The notes: generated by a model not told the origin, from the sequence alone. DNA of 64,000 nt from Gaiellasilicea sp963789355 (GCA_963789355.1 CAWBKK010000002.1:186001-250000); one strand, 5' to 3'; positions 53,801 to 62,711 are shown, counted from the first letter of the stretch. A program made the numbers and translations.

Positions 53801-54808
53801 ATGCCCCGGCGCCTGCTCGCAGCTCTCGCGGTGGCCGTCTTCGTGGCGGCCATCGCGCTCTGGTTGCGCCCGGGCGACTCGTCTCCATCCGTTGACGCCG
53901 CCGCGGCCGCCGTCGTCGAGAGCGGCGTGCCGGGCGTGATCGTCCGAGTGCGCGACGGAGACGACGTTCTCGAGCTGGCGAAGGGCAAGGCCTCCGTCGG
54001 GGATCGATTCCGGATTGCGAGCGTCACGAAGACGTTCGTCGCCGCCCTGACGCTGGAGCTGGCTCGGCTCGGCATCCTGTCGCTGGACGACACCGTGGCC
54101 GAGTTCGAGCCGGATCTCGTCGCCCGTGCGGAGGAGATCACGATCCGCGAGCTGGTCTCGCACCGGGCCGGTCTCTACGACTACACCTCCGATCCGGCGT
54201 TGCTTCGCGGCGACCTCGACCCGCGCGCCCTGGTCGGGATCGCCAACGGCAAACCGCGCACCGAGGGGTATGCGTACTCGAGCACGAACTATCTCGTTCT
54301 CGGCCTCGTCCTCCAGCGTGCCGGGCGCGCCGCGCTCGACGCCATGCTCGACCGGGAGGTCCTCGGGCCGTACGGACTCGCCGACACGACCTTCGAGCCC
54401 GGCACGATCGACGGGCCGCATCTTCACGGCCACGAGCGGCCGCTGCGGGACGGAATCGCGACCGGGAGCCTGACGGACACCAGTGACCGCACCGCGCGAT
54501 CGGCCTGGGCGGCAGGCTCCATGGTCTCGACCGCGGCCGACCTCGACCGATTCTTCACGCGCTTGCTCGCGAGCGAGCTCGGACGAAGGATGCGACCTCG
54601 CGGCGACGAGCGCTACGGGCTTGGCCTGGCCCGGTTCGAGACCGGCTGCGGCCCCGTCGTCGGCCATACCGGCAACCTGCTCGGGATGCTGACGGTCGTC
54701 TGGGCGCGCGACGACCGGGTGCTGGTGGTCGCTGCGAACGTCTACCCGCTCACGCCCGAGCAGGAGACCAAGCTGCGCCTCCTGCTCGAGCGTGCGTTCT
54801 GCGCCTAG
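53801..54808 (+). CDS. serine hydrolase of the beta-lactamase/PBP4* class
   Basis: A 335-aa exported protein with a signal/anchor at 1-22. SVTK (Ser74, Lys77), YSS (second motif, Tyr base) and HTG (third motif) form the active site of class C-like esterases and D-Ala-D-Ala carboxypeptidases. TAGATT (53786-53791) lies 9 nt before the ATG. Its TAG overlaps the amt TAG, tail to tail, in the 4-nt palindrome CTAG. Confidence 0.88.
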   Translation: MPRRLLAALAVAVFVAAIALWLRPGDSSPSVDAAAAAVVESGVPGVIVRVRDGDDVLELAKGKASVGDRFRIASVTKTFVAALTLELARLGILSLDDTVAEFEPDLVARAEEITIRELVSHRAGLYDYTSDPALLRGDLDPRALVGIANGKPRTEGYAYSSTNYLVLGLVLQRAGRAALDAMLDREVLGPYGLADTTFEPGTIDGPHLHGHERPLRDGIATGSLTDTSDRTARSAWAAGSMVSTAADLDRFFTRLLASELGRRMRPRGDERYGLGLARFETGCGPVVGHTGNLLGMLTVVWARDDRVLVVAANVYPLTPEQETKLRLLLERAFCA

Positions 54809-56211
54809 GCGGTGGGCTCCAGCGCGGTCGCGGTGGCGATCGAGCCGGCGGGTGCCGAGCGCGGCGCGTGCGCCGGGCCCAGGTGCCCGTGGCTGTCGGT
54901 GCCGTAGCCGCCGGGAACCGGGATGTAGAACTCGGGGTACCCCCACATGCCGTGCTCGGAGACGTCCAGGCCCGCCGTCTCGACGTCCTCGTCGGTGCGG
55001 ATCCCGATCGTGACCTTGAAGAGCCAGAGGACGGCGAACGAGGCGGAGAAGGTGAAGGCACCGACCGCCGCCAGACCGAGCAGCTGAACGCCGAGCTGGT
55101 TCAGGCCGCCGCCGTAGAACAGGCCGGCCTTGCCCGTCGCGAGCCTCTCGGCGAGCGACGGCACCGTGAAGAAGCCGAGCGAGAGCGTGCCCCACACGCC
55201 GGCCATGCCGTGCGCCGCCAGGGCGCCGACCGGGTCGTCGATCCCCAGCCGCTCGACCAGGAGGACGCCGAAGACGACGATCATGCCGGCAACCAGTCCG
55301 ATCACGATCGCGGCCCAGGGAGCCACGAACGCGCAGGCCGCCGTGATCGCGACGAGCGCGGCGATGGCGCCGTTCAACATCATCGAGAGGTCCGGCTTCT
55401 TGATCACGAGCCAGGAGGTGGCGACGGCGCCGATCACCCCGGCCGCCGCTGCGATGTTCGTGTTCAGGGCGACGTACGCGAAGAAGCCGACGCCGCCGAA
55501 GTCGACGCTGAGCGTCGAGCCCGCGTTGAACCCGAACCAGCCGAACCAGAGGATGATCACGCCGAGCGTCGTGAACGCCATGTTGTGCCCGGGGATGGCG
55601 TTGGGCTTCCCGTCGTGCGCGAACTTGCCGATCCGCGGCCCGAGCAGGAGTGCTCCGGCGAGGCCGGCCAGCGCGCCCTGGTAGTGGACGACGGTCGAGC
55701 CGGCGAAGTCCTGCATCCCCTTCGCGAAGAGCCAGCCGTCGGGGCTCCAGACCCAGTGCGAGACGAACGAGTAGATCAGCGTGTAGGCGACGCCGAACCC
55801 GAAGTAGACCCACAGCCGCGTGCGCTCGGCCATCGCGCCCCAGACGATCGCGAGCGACACGGCCGCGAAGACGACCTCGAAGAGATACCCGGCGGCCGCG
55901 GGGATCGCGCCGAACCAGCTGAAGGGCGACGCACCGATCGTCAGCAGCTCGTCGACGGACGGGAGGAAGCCGGAGCCGCCCCAGAACCCGTTGCCGCCGT
56001 CGCCGAACGCGATTCCAAACCCGACGACGTAGTAGACGAGCGACGCGATCGCGAGGACGAGGACGTTCTTGGCCGCGATGTGGCCGACGTTCTTCATCCG
56101 GGTCAGGCCGGCTTCCAGGAAGGCGAAGCCGGCCTGCATGAAGAGCACGAGGATTGCGGCCAGGACGACCCAGATCGTGCTCGTGGCGAATGCAATTTCC
56201 TTTGTCGTCAT
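54805..56211 (-). CDS. amt: ammonium transporter
   Basis: A 468-aa Amt channel with about 11 membrane segments. Hallmarks: AGFAFLEAGLTRMKN, DFAGSTVVHYQGALAGLAGA, the NMAF block with pore His, and DDPVGALAAHGMAGVWG with the second pore His. The cytosolic tail is long. ATG overlaps the glnK stop (ATGA), so channel and its PII regulator are made together. Confidence 0.96.
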   Translation of the reverse strand: MTTKEIAFATSTIWVVLAAILVLFMQAGFAFLEAGLTRMKNVGHIAAKNVLVLAIASLVYYVVGFGIAFGDGGNGFWGGSGFLPSVDELLTIGASPFSWFGAIPAAAGYLFEVVFAAVSLAIVWGAMAERTRLWVYFGFGVAYTLIYSFVSHWVWSPDGWLFAKGMQDFAGSTVVHYQGALAGLAGALLLGPRIGKFAHDGKPNAIPGHNMAFTTLGVIILWFGWFGFNAGSTLSVDFGGVGFFAYVALNTNIAAAAGVIGAVATSWLVIKKPDLSMMLNGAIAALVAITAACAFVAPWAAIVIGLVAGMIVVFGVLLVERLGIDDPVGALAAHGMAGVWGTLSLGFFTVPSLAERLATGKAGLFYGGGLNQLGVQLLGLAAVGAFTFSASFAVLWLFKVTIGIRTDEDVETAGLDVSEHGMWGYPEFYIPVPGGYGTDSHGHLGPAHAPRSAPAGSIATATALEPTA

Positions 56212-56558
56212 GCGACCTCGACCTCCTCGAGCTTTGCTCCGGTGCGGTTGTGGGTGACGTCGAACACGGGGGTCGTCCAGACGATCCCGTCGCCGGACTC
56301 GTGACCCGTGCGCGCCGCGTCGACGATCGCCTCGACCGCGCCGGCGGCGAGCTCGTCCTTGACGACGAAGAAGAGGTACGCCTTCGGGAGGAACCGCGAC
56401 TCGAAGATTCGGCCGCGGTACTCGTGCGTGATCCCACGCTGACGGCCGTGGCCGACGGCTTCGATCACGGTCACGCCGACGTGCCCGGTGTGATCCTCGA
56501 CGGCGTCCATCACCGTCTCGACCCGATCGCGGACGACGATGGCTTCGATCTTCGTCAT
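56208..56558 (-). CDS. glnK: PII nitrogen regulator GlnK
   Basis: A 116-aa PII protein sensing ATP/ADP and 2-oxoglutarate and plugging Amt. T-loop GHGRQRGITHEYRGRIF keeps the modifiable Tyr (here Tyr47, normally 51), and the B-loop reads ARTGHESGDGIVW. The N-terminus is shorter and unlike the usual KLITAIIKP start. The site AGGAGG overlaps the glnA stop, coupling the genes. Confidence 0.93.
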   Translation of the reverse strand: MTKIEAIVVRDRVETVMDAVEDHTGHVGVTVIEAVGHGRQRGITHEYRGRIFESRFLPKAYLFFVVKDELAAGAVEAIVDAARTGHESGDGIVWTTPVFDVTHNRTGAKLEEVEVA

Positions 56559-56566
56559 GTGGCCTC

Positions 56567-58015
56567 CTAGCAGTCGTAGTAGAGGCCGAATTCGGCCGGA
56601 TGGGGGCGGAGCCGGACGACGTCGACCTCGTGCTCGCGCTTCCAGTCGATCCACGTGCGGATCAGGTCCTCGGTGAAGACGCCGCCGCGGAGCAGGAACG
56701 CGTGGTCGGCCTCGAGGGCATCGAGTGCCTCGGCCAGCGAGCCAGGCACCTGGGGGACGTCGTGGCCGGCGTCCTCGAAGAGGTCGTAGTCGGCGGGAGC
56801 GCCCGGGTCGAGTGCGCGCTCGATCCCGTCGATCCCCGCCATCAGCATCGCCGAGAAGGCGAGATACGGGTTCGCGGCCGCGTCGGGACAGCGGAACTCG
56901 ATCCGCTTCGCCTTCGGCGAATCGGAGTACATCGGGATCCGGATGCAGGCCGAGCGGTTCCGCTGCGAGTAGACGAGGTTGACCGGCGCCTCGTAGCCCG
57001 GCACCAGCCGCCGATACGAGTTCGTCGTCGGCGCGCAGAAGGCAAGCAGCGCGGGCGCGTGCTCGAGCAGGCCGCCGACGTACCCGCGGGCGAGCTGCGA
57101 GAGCCCCGCATACCCGGACTTGTCCGCCATCAGCGGCGTCCCCTCCTTCCAGAGGGACTGGTGGCAGTGCATCCCCGAGCCGTTGTCGCCGAAGATCGGC
57201 TTCGGCATGAACGTGACCGACTTGCCGTGCGCGTGGGCGACGTTCTTGACCACGTACTTGTAGGTCATGACCTGATCGGCCATCCGGGTGAGGCTCTGGA
57301 AGCGGAGGTCGATCTCGCACTGGCCGCCGGAGGCGACCTCGTGATGGTGGAACTCGCACGGGATCCCGAGCCGCTCGAGCGTCAGCACCATCGCCGTCCG
57401 CAGGTCGTGCAGCGAGTCGTGCGGCGCGGTCGGGAAGTACCCCTCCTTGGGCCGCGACGTGTAGCCGAGGCCGGGCTTGCCGGAGTTCCAGAACCCCTCG
57501 CTCGAATCGACCGAGTAGTGAGCTGCGTTCGGGCCGAGCTCGTAGCTGACCTCGTCGAAGACGAAGAACTCGCACTCGGGGCCGACGAAGCAGGTGTCGG
57601 CGATCCCGGTCTGGCGCAGGTACTCCTCGGCTCGCTTCGCCACCTGACGGGGGTCGCGCGAGTAGCCCTCGCGCGTGATCGGGTCGGCGATCTCGCAGAT
57701 CAGCGAGAGCGTTGCCGTCTCGGTTCCCGGGTCGAGGATCGCGGACGCGGGATCGGGCATCAGCAACATGTCGGACTCCGAGATCCCCTGCCACCCTCGG
57801 ATCGAGGAGCCGTCGAAGCCGAGCCCTTCCTCGAACGCGTCGGCCCCGAAAGCCCGCAGCGGCAGCGTCATGTGCTGCCAGGTGCCGAGCAGGTCGCAGA
57901 ACTTGAGGTCGACCATCGAGACTCGCGTCTCGGCGGCCCACTCGAGTGCTTCGCGGGCGTCGGGCAACGTCTCCCCGCCATTCAGCAAGTAGTGCCTGGA
58001 TTCGAGCTCTGACAT
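56567..58015 (-). CDS. glnA: type I glutamine synthetase (GSI-beta-like)
   Basis: A 482-aa ATP-dependent enzyme making glutamine from glutamate and ammonia. Blocks: GFDGSSIRGWQGI, GPECEFFVFD, NGSGMHCHQSLWK, VPGYEAPVNLVYSQRNRSA and the end HPAEFGLYYDC. It has the beta-type insertion, but the adenylylation site (normally NLYDLP) reads DLFED with Phe413 in place of Tyr. It leads glnA-glnK-amt and follows an attenuator-like leader. Confidence 0.96.
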   Translation of the reverse strand: MSELESRHYLLNGGETLPDAREALEWAAETRVSMVDLKFCDLLGTWQHMTLPLRAFGADAFEEGLGFDGSSIRGWQGISESDMLLMPDPASAILDPGTETATLSLICEIADPITREGYSRDPRQVAKRAEEYLRQTGIADTCFVGPECEFFVFDEVSYELGPNAAHYSVDSSEGFWNSGKPGLGYTSRPKEGYFPTAPHDSLHDLRTAMVLTLERLGIPCEFHHHEVASGGQCEIDLRFQSLTRMADQVMTYKYVVKNVAHAHGKSVTFMPKPIFGDNGSGMHCHQSLWKEGTPLMADKSGYAGLSQLARGYVGGLLEHAPALLAFCAPTTNSYRRLVPGYEAPVNLVYSQRNRSACIRIPMYSDSPKAKRIEFRCPDAAANPYLAFSAMLMAGIDGIERALDPGAPADYDLFEDAGHDVPQVPGSLAEALDALEADHAFLLRGGVFTEDLIRTWIDWKREHEVDVVRLRPHPAEFGLYYDC

Positions 58016-58039
58016 CGTCGATCCCCTTCGTCGGACCAC

Positions 58040-58133
58040 AAAAAAAGCGCCCGCAGCTGAAATCAGCTGCGAGGCGCCATCGCCTTGAGACAAGCATTGC
58101 CTCAGATCCGCCTTCGCCGGCGGAACCTGTCTC
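58040..58133 (-). promoter_or_regulatory. glnA leader: aptamer-like domain plus intrinsic terminator
   Basis: Reading the minus strand: helix GAGACA (58133-58128) with TGTCTC (58092-58087) encloses a TCCGCC/GGCGGA hairpin (58124-58119 with 58112-58107). It is followed by a terminator hairpin (58078-58047) and seven T (58046-58040), 25 nt before the ATG. GCGAAGGCG (58117-58109) can instead pair with CGCCTCGC in the terminator's 5' arm, a ready antiterminator. No known riboswitch class fits. Confidence 0.65.
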
Positions 58134-58134
58134 C

Positions 58135-58164
58135 ACCGTAGCCGAGCGGACAGACGGAGGTCAA
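58135..58164 (-). promoter_or_regulatory. glnA promoter
   Basis: On the minus strand TTGACC (58164-58159), 18 bp, TACGGT (58140-58135). The predicted start lies at the first bases of the leader's closing helix. The rest of the 308-bp gap to 58323 holds the leader above and, on the plus strand, a GCCCGC/GCGGGC hairpin (58256-58274) and the ABC gene's ribosome-binding site. Confidence 0.65.
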
Positions 58165-58323
58165 GGCCGAATTTCCCTGGCGTCGCCTCGGAGCGGGTGG
58201 TATCGTCGGCGCCGGATGAGATTCCCAGCCCACATCTAGGACACCCGTAGCCGCGGCCCGCCGTTGTTGCGGGCGTCGCGTGCTGTGTTCCTGGGGTTTT
58301 CTGTGAGCGAAGGAGTTTCCCGA

Positions 58324-59169
58324 ATGTCAGAAGTGATCGAATTGCATCGTCCGACACCTGCTGTGGAGGTTCACGACCTCCGCAAGGAGTTCTCGCGCCG
58401 CGACAAGAAGGCGGGCCGGTTCGCGCGCAAGAAGCGGGCGGCGCTGCAGGGCGTCACGTTCACGATGGAGCGGGGAGAGTGCGTCGCGATCCTGGGTCAG
58501 AACGGCTCGGGGAAGTCGACGTTGGTCCGACTGCTCTCGACGCTGCTCTTCCACGACGGAGGCAGCGCCGAGGTGTTCGGCCACGACGTCTTCACCGAGC
58601 CGCGCCCGGTGCGCAAGCTCGTCAACCGGGTCTCCGTCGAGGCCAGCTTCTTCAAGAAGATGTCTGCCGGGGAGAACCTGCACTACGCGGCGCGCTACTA
58701 CGGGATGGGCCCGCGGGAGACTCGGGTCAAGATCCCCGCGATCCTGACGAAGGTCGGCTTCCCGATCGACCGCCGGACCGAGCCGATGGAGAACCTCTCG
58801 CGCGGGATGCAGCAGAAGGTCGCGCTCGCGCGAGCGCTCTTGACCTCGCCGGTACTGCTCCTGCTCGACGAGCCGACAACCGGGCTCGACCCGCGCTCCA
58901 AGCTCGAGGTCCAGGACTTCGTCCGCGAGGTGCGGCAGACCCACGACGCGACGATCCTGCTCTGCACCCACGACCTCGCCGAGGCCGAGGCGCTGGCGGA
59001 CCGCGTCGGCGTCCTCGACCGCGGCCAGCTCCTCTTTCTCGAGACGGTGCCCGAGATCCTCGTCCGCTTCGGCGTCGAGACGCTCGAGCAGGCGTTCTTC
59101 GCCGCGACCGGCCGCGCATTCGACGCGGAGACGGACGAGGACGACGAGGACCGGGAGGTGTTCGCATGA
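58324..59169 (+). CDS. ABC transporter ATPase (DrrA/ABC-2 type)
   Basis: A 281-aa ATPase for the permease that follows. Walker A GQNGSGKST (Lys64), signature LSRGMQQKV, Walker B LLLLDEPTTGLD, H-loop CTHDLAE. A Lys/Arg-rich insert (RRDKKAGRFARKKRAAL) precedes the first strand; the tail is acidic. ATG with AAGGAG about 10 nt upstream. Exports a drug, lipid or polysaccharide; substrate unknown. Confidence 0.9.
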   Translation: MSEVIELHRPTPAVEVHDLRKEFSRRDKKAGRFARKKRAALQGVTFTMERGECVAILGQNGSGKSTLVRLLSTLLFHDGGSAEVFGHDVFTEPRPVRKLVNRVSVEASFFKKMSAGENLHYAARYYGMGPRETRVKIPAILTKVGFPIDRRTEPMENLSRGMQQKVALARALLTSPVLLLLDEPTTGLDPRSKLEVQDFVREVRQTHDATILLCTHDLAEAEALADRVGVLDRGQLLFLETVPEILVRFGVETLEQAFFAATGRAFDAETDEDDEDREVFA

Positions 59170-59235
59170 CCGGCGTAGGCTTGACGGAGCCGGCCAGGAG
59201 CGGAGGGCCGGCTTCGCCGGCCCCGGAGCGGGGCC
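59170..59235 (+). repeat. 66-bp leader repeat, copy 2 (before ABC permease)
   Basis: Begins right at the stop of the ATPase gene and ends directly at the permease ATG. Same order as copy 1: GTAGGCT, TTGACGGAGCCGGCC, AGGAGCGGAGG, GCCGGC-TTC-GCCGGC hairpin and GGAGCGGGG ribosome-binding site. Confidence 0.75.
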
Positions 59236-60069
59236 ATGAGGGCCGCTGCTTCCACACTGAGAGCCGAGCTGATCGGGCTCGGCGGCGTCGTCGAGCGCAA
59301 CGTCTATCTCACCCGGCGGTATATCTGGTGGGACGTCGCCTTCATGGTCTGGACGATCGCGAACACGCTCACGATCGTCTTCATCGCGAAGGGGATCGAG
59401 GCCACCGGCGGCTCGATCGACGTCACCCGCACGACCACCCAGCTCCTGATCGGCGCCGTCGTCTGGGCGTACCTCGGGATCCTGTTCGAGTTCATGACCG
59501 AGACGGTCGCCTGGGAACGCTGGGAGGGGACGATCGAGTACACCTTCATGGCGCCGCTCTCGCGGGCGATGCACCTCGCGGGCGCGGGCTTCTTCGCCGT
59601 GCTCTACGGCTTGCTTCGGGCGATCATCCTCTTCATCGTCGTCGCGTTCTTCTTCGACCTCGAGCTGCCGAACGCGAACTTCGTCGCCGCGTTCGTCGTG
59701 CTCGTCGCGGGCTCGCTCGCGTTCATCGGGATCGGCGTCATGACCGCGGTGCTGCCGCTGATCTCGCCCGAGAAGGGCGCCCAGCTCGGCTTCGTCGCGC
59801 AGGGGATGCTGCTCGTCGTCTCGGGCGTCTACTACCCCGTCGAGGTGCTGCCGCGCTGGATGGAGTGGATCTCGGTGATCTCGCCGGCGACGTACGTGCT
59901 CGACGGGATCAGGGAGGCGATCCTCGACGGGGCCGGTCTCTCGACGATGTGGGACGAGATCTGGCCGCTGCTCCTGATCGGCGCGGTCGCCGCCCCGGTC
60001 GGCCTCTGGGTCTTCCGCCGCGGCGAGATCTACGCGAAGAAGCACGGGAAGCTGAAGCGCTCCGGCTAG
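59236..60069 (+). CDS. ABC-2 type transporter permease
   Basis: A 277-aa membrane protein with six predicted helices and the ABC-2 signature region near PEKGAQLGFVAQGMLLVVSGVYYPVEVLPRWMEWIS. Pairs with the ATPase upstream. Unlike most such pairs the genes do not overlap; the 66-bp repeat fills the gap. The end overlaps the MFS stop by 4 nt, tail to tail. Confidence 0.9.
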   Translation: MRAAASTLRAELIGLGGVVERNVYLTRRYIWWDVAFMVWTIANTLTIVFIAKGIEATGGSIDVTRTTTQLLIGAVVWAYLGILFEFMTETVAWERWEGTIEYTFMAPLSRAMHLAGAGFFAVLYGLLRAIILFIVVAFFFDLELPNANFVAAFVVLVAGSLAFIGIGVMTAVLPLISPEKGAQLGFVAQGMLLVVSGVYYPVEVLPRWMEWISVISPATYVLDGIREAILDGAGLSTMWDEIWPLLLIGAVAAPVGLWVFRRGEIYAKKHGKLKRSG

Positions 60070-61199
60070 CCCCTTCGGGGCACGAGCAGGAGCAGGGCGA
60101 TCGGCGCTGCGAGCAAGGGCCAGAGCGCAGCGTCGAGGCCCCACCGGTCGGCCGAGGCGGCGATCGCCAGCGGCAGGACGGCGTTGAGCGGGAAGAGGGC
60201 GCCGGCGGTCAGTACGAGCCCGCTCTTTCCGTCCAGGGCGCCGTAGAGGCGCGCCTGGAGCACCGAGTACCAGCCGGCGTTGACGACGGCGATCGCAGCG
60301 ACGAGGCCGAGCTTGGCCGCGACGCCCGGCGCGAGCAGGAAGCCGGTGAAGAGGACGGCCGTTGCTGCGGCGCTGGCCCTCAGGTAGCGCAGCCCGTCGA
60401 CGCGGCGGAGGAGTGGGATCATCGCACCCGCGCCGACGAGCCCGGCGCCGCTCCACGCCGCGACCGCCAGCCCGCCGGTCGCCGGGGAGCTTCCGACCGC
60501 GTCGACGAAGTAGAGCGCCAGGAAGCCGAGCAGGACGTCGCCAAGCAGGTCGGAGAGCTCGAGCAGGAACAACCAGCGGAAGACCTCACGGCGCCTGATC
60601 GCCCGCAACGCCTCCCGCAGTCGCGGCCGCTCAGCGGATTCGGTGGACTCAGGAGTGCGCCGCAGCAGCAGGACGAGCGCGACCGCCGCGACTGCGAAGG
60701 CCGCGAACAGCTCGCGCCAGCCCAGCCCGACCACGGCAAGGGCAGCGAGGGCCAGGGGCCCGAGCACGACGCCCAACCCGCCGGCGAACGTCCACCGAGC
60801 CATGTTGTGCTCTCGGCGATCGGGCTCGAGGTCCATCAGCGCAGCCTGGGAGAGCGAGACGAACGCCCCTGAGGCCGGATAGAGCAGCGAGAAGGCGACG
60901 AGCAGGAGCCAGAAGGATGGCGCGCCGGCAGCAATACCCAGGGCGAGCGCGAAGCACAGGCCGCCTCCGAGCACGAGCACACGTCGCCGCCACGTCACCG
61001 CCGCAACGCCGAGCACCGGCTCGACGACGAGCGAGACGAGACTCGGGACCGACAGCAGCAGTCCGATCTCCGTGTATGACAAGGAGAGGTCGTCGCGGAT
61101 CAGCGGCCACGCGGCCTCGCGCGCGCCGAAGACGACCTCGTCGAGTAGTTCGATCGCGAGCAGCGTCGCAACGACGCCGCCGAGCGAACGGCGAATCAG
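60066..61199 (-). CDS. MFS transporter
   Basis: Twelve-segment major facilitator protein, 338 aa from TTG 61082 or 377 aa from a CTG at 61199. I prefer the longer form: the upstream codons read VVATLLAIELLDEVVFGAREAAWPLIRDD, a typical first helix and loop, and an in-frame stop lies two codons before the CTG. No ATG/GTG/TTG would include this helix. Substrate unknown. Confidence 0.82.
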   Translation of the reverse strand: MIRRSLGGVVATLLAIELLDEVVFGAREAAWPLIRDDLSLSYTEIGLLLSVPSLVSLVVEPVLGVAAVTWRRRVLVLGGGLCFALALGIAAGAPSFWLLLVAFSLLYPASGAFVSLSQAALMDLEPDRREHNMARWTFAGGLGVVLGPLALAALAVVGLGWRELFAAFAVAAVALVLLLRRTPESTESAERPRLREALRAIRRREVFRWLFLLELSDLLGDVLLGFLALYFVDAVGSSPATGGLAVAAWSGAGLVGAGAMIPLLRRVDGLRYLRASAAATAVLFTGFLLAPGVAAKLGLVAAIAVVNAGWYSVLQARLYGALDGKSGLVLTAGALFPLNAVLPLAIAASADRWGLDAALWPLLAAPIALLLLVPRRG

Positions 61200-61288
61200 G
61201 AGTTACCAGGGAGGATGCGTGCGCACGAGCCCAGTCTAGGGATCGGGGCCCGGATCGTGTAAACTCGCGCCGGTTTCGTGGCGACGCT

Positions 61289-61319
61289 GCCTCGGACGCG
61301 GGTCTCCCGCCTCCGAGGC
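61289..61319 (+). promoter_or_regulatory. terminator-like hairpin in the second glnA leader
   Basis: GCCTCGGA (61289-61296) pairs with TCCGAGGC (61312-61319), with an inner GCGGG-TCT-CCCGC stem, then TTTTCTCTTTCT. A small CGCC/GGCG hairpin precedes it. TAAACT (61260-61265) is a possible -10. The start codon is only 28 nt after the hairpin, so it is an attenuator candidate for glnA rather than the end of the convergent-strand MFS gene. Confidence 0.55.
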
Positions 61320-61346
61320 TTTTCTCTTTCTCGAGGAGGTAGCTGC

Positions 61347-62711
61347 ATGGCGATGGTCGAGAGCAAGCATCGTGCGACATCCGAGCCGGAGTCGCGCAAG
61401 AACGTGTTGAAGGCGATCGAGAAGCAGAAGGTCGCGTACGTCCTCTTCTGGTTCACCGATCTGGAGGGGCACCTGAAGAGCTTCGCGATCACGCCGAGCG
61501 AGCTCGAGGCGGCGCTCGACGACGGGATGGGCTTCGACGGCTCGTCGATCACGGGCTTCAACGCGATCGAGGAGTCCGACATGGTCGCGATCCCCGATCC
61601 GGAGACGTTCCGGATCATGCCGGCGCGCCCCGGCGAGACGATCGTCGGCCGGATGATCTGCGATATCGTCAAGCCGGACGGGACGCCGTACGAGGGCGAT
61701 CCGCGCTTCATGCTTCGGAAGGCGCTCGACCGGATGCAGAGCATGGGCTTCGACACCTTCAACATCGGCCCCGAGCTCGAGTACTTCCTCTTCAAGGACA
61801 ACAAGGGCACCGAGACGCTCGACGAGGGCGGCTACTTCGCGATGACCGCGCTCGACGCAGCGACCGAGCTGCGAAACGAGACGATCCAGGCGCTCGAGGC
61901 GATGGGGATCCCGATCGAGTACCACCACCACGAGGTGGCCCCCTCGCAGCACGAGATCGACATGCGCTACGCGCCCGCGCTCGACATGGCCGACGCGACG
62001 ATCACCTACCGGCTGATCGTGAAGGAGATCGCGGCGAAGAACGGCGTCTACGCGACCTTCATGCCGAAGCCGCTCTTCGGCGAGAACGGCTCGGGGATGC
62101 ACACCCACATGTCCCTGTTCACGGACGGGCGGAACCAGTTCTTCGACAGCGACGATCCGAACCACCTCTCGCCGACCGCGAAGGCGTTCATCGCCGGCCT
62201 GCTCCGCCACGCCCGCGAGCTCTCGGCGGTGTTCGCGCAGTGGGTCAACTCCTACAAGCGGCTCGTGCCCGGCTACGAGGCCCCGGTCTACGTCGCCTGG
62301 TCGCAGCGCAACCGCTCGGCGCTGATCCGGATTCCGCTCTACAAGCCGGGCTCAGAGCAGGCGACGCGCGCGGAGATCCGCTGTCCCGATCCGGCCTGCA
62401 ACCCGTACCTGACGTTCGCGGCGCTCCTCCACGCCGGCCTCGAGGGGATCGAGAAGGGCTACGAGCTCGAGGAGGCGATGGACTCGAACCTCTATCACCT
62501 CTCGCCTGCGGAGCGCGACGAGCGCGGGATCGTCGCCCTGCCGGGCACGCTCGGTGAGGCCGTCGAGGAGCTCGCCGGCTCGGAGTTGATGAAGCGCGCG
62601 CTCGGCGAGCACATTCACGAGCGCTACGTCGAGCTGAAGCGGAAAGAGTGGGACGACTATCGGATCCAGCTGACGCAGTGGGAGCTCGACCGCTACCTCG
62701 CGGTGCTCTAG
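61347..62711 (+). CDS. glnA: type I glutamine synthetase (GSI-alpha-like)
   Basis: A 454-aa second glutamine synthetase, shorter than the first and without the beta insertion. Blocks: GFDGSSITGFNAIEESD, GPELEYFLFKD, YHHHEVAPSQHEIDMRYA, NGSGMHTHMSLF, VPGYEAPVYVAWSQRNRSALIRIP. NLYHLS keeps a Tyr at the adenylylation position, though alpha enzymes are normally feedback-controlled. ATG behind a strong AGGAGGT. Confidence 0.95.
   Translation: MAMVESKHRATSEPESRKNVLKAIEKQKVAYVLFWFTDLEGHLKSFAITPSELEAALDDGMGFDGSSITGFNAIEESDMVAIPDPETFRIMPARPGETIVGRMICDIVKPDGTPYEGDPRFMLRKALDRMQSMGFDTFNIGPELEYFLFKDNKGTETLDEGGYFAMTALDAATELRNETIQALEAMGIPIEYHHHEVAPSQHEIDMRYAPALDMADATITYRLIVKEIAAKNGVYATFMPKPLFGENGSGMHTHMSLFTDGRNQFFDSDDPNHLSPTAKAFIAGLLRHARELSAVFAQWVNSYKRLVPGYEAPVYVAWSQRNRSALIRIPLYKPGSEQATRAEIRCPDPACNPYLTFAALLHAGLEGIEKGYELEEAMDSNLYHLSPAERDERGIVALPGTLGEAVEELAGSELMKRALGEHIHERYVELKRKEWDDYRIQLTQWELDRYLAVL

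Noticed and set aside
58040..58133. Known glutamine (glnA) or glycine riboswitch in the glnA leader
   Set aside because: The conserved blocks I recall for both classes are absent; kept as an unassigned leader.
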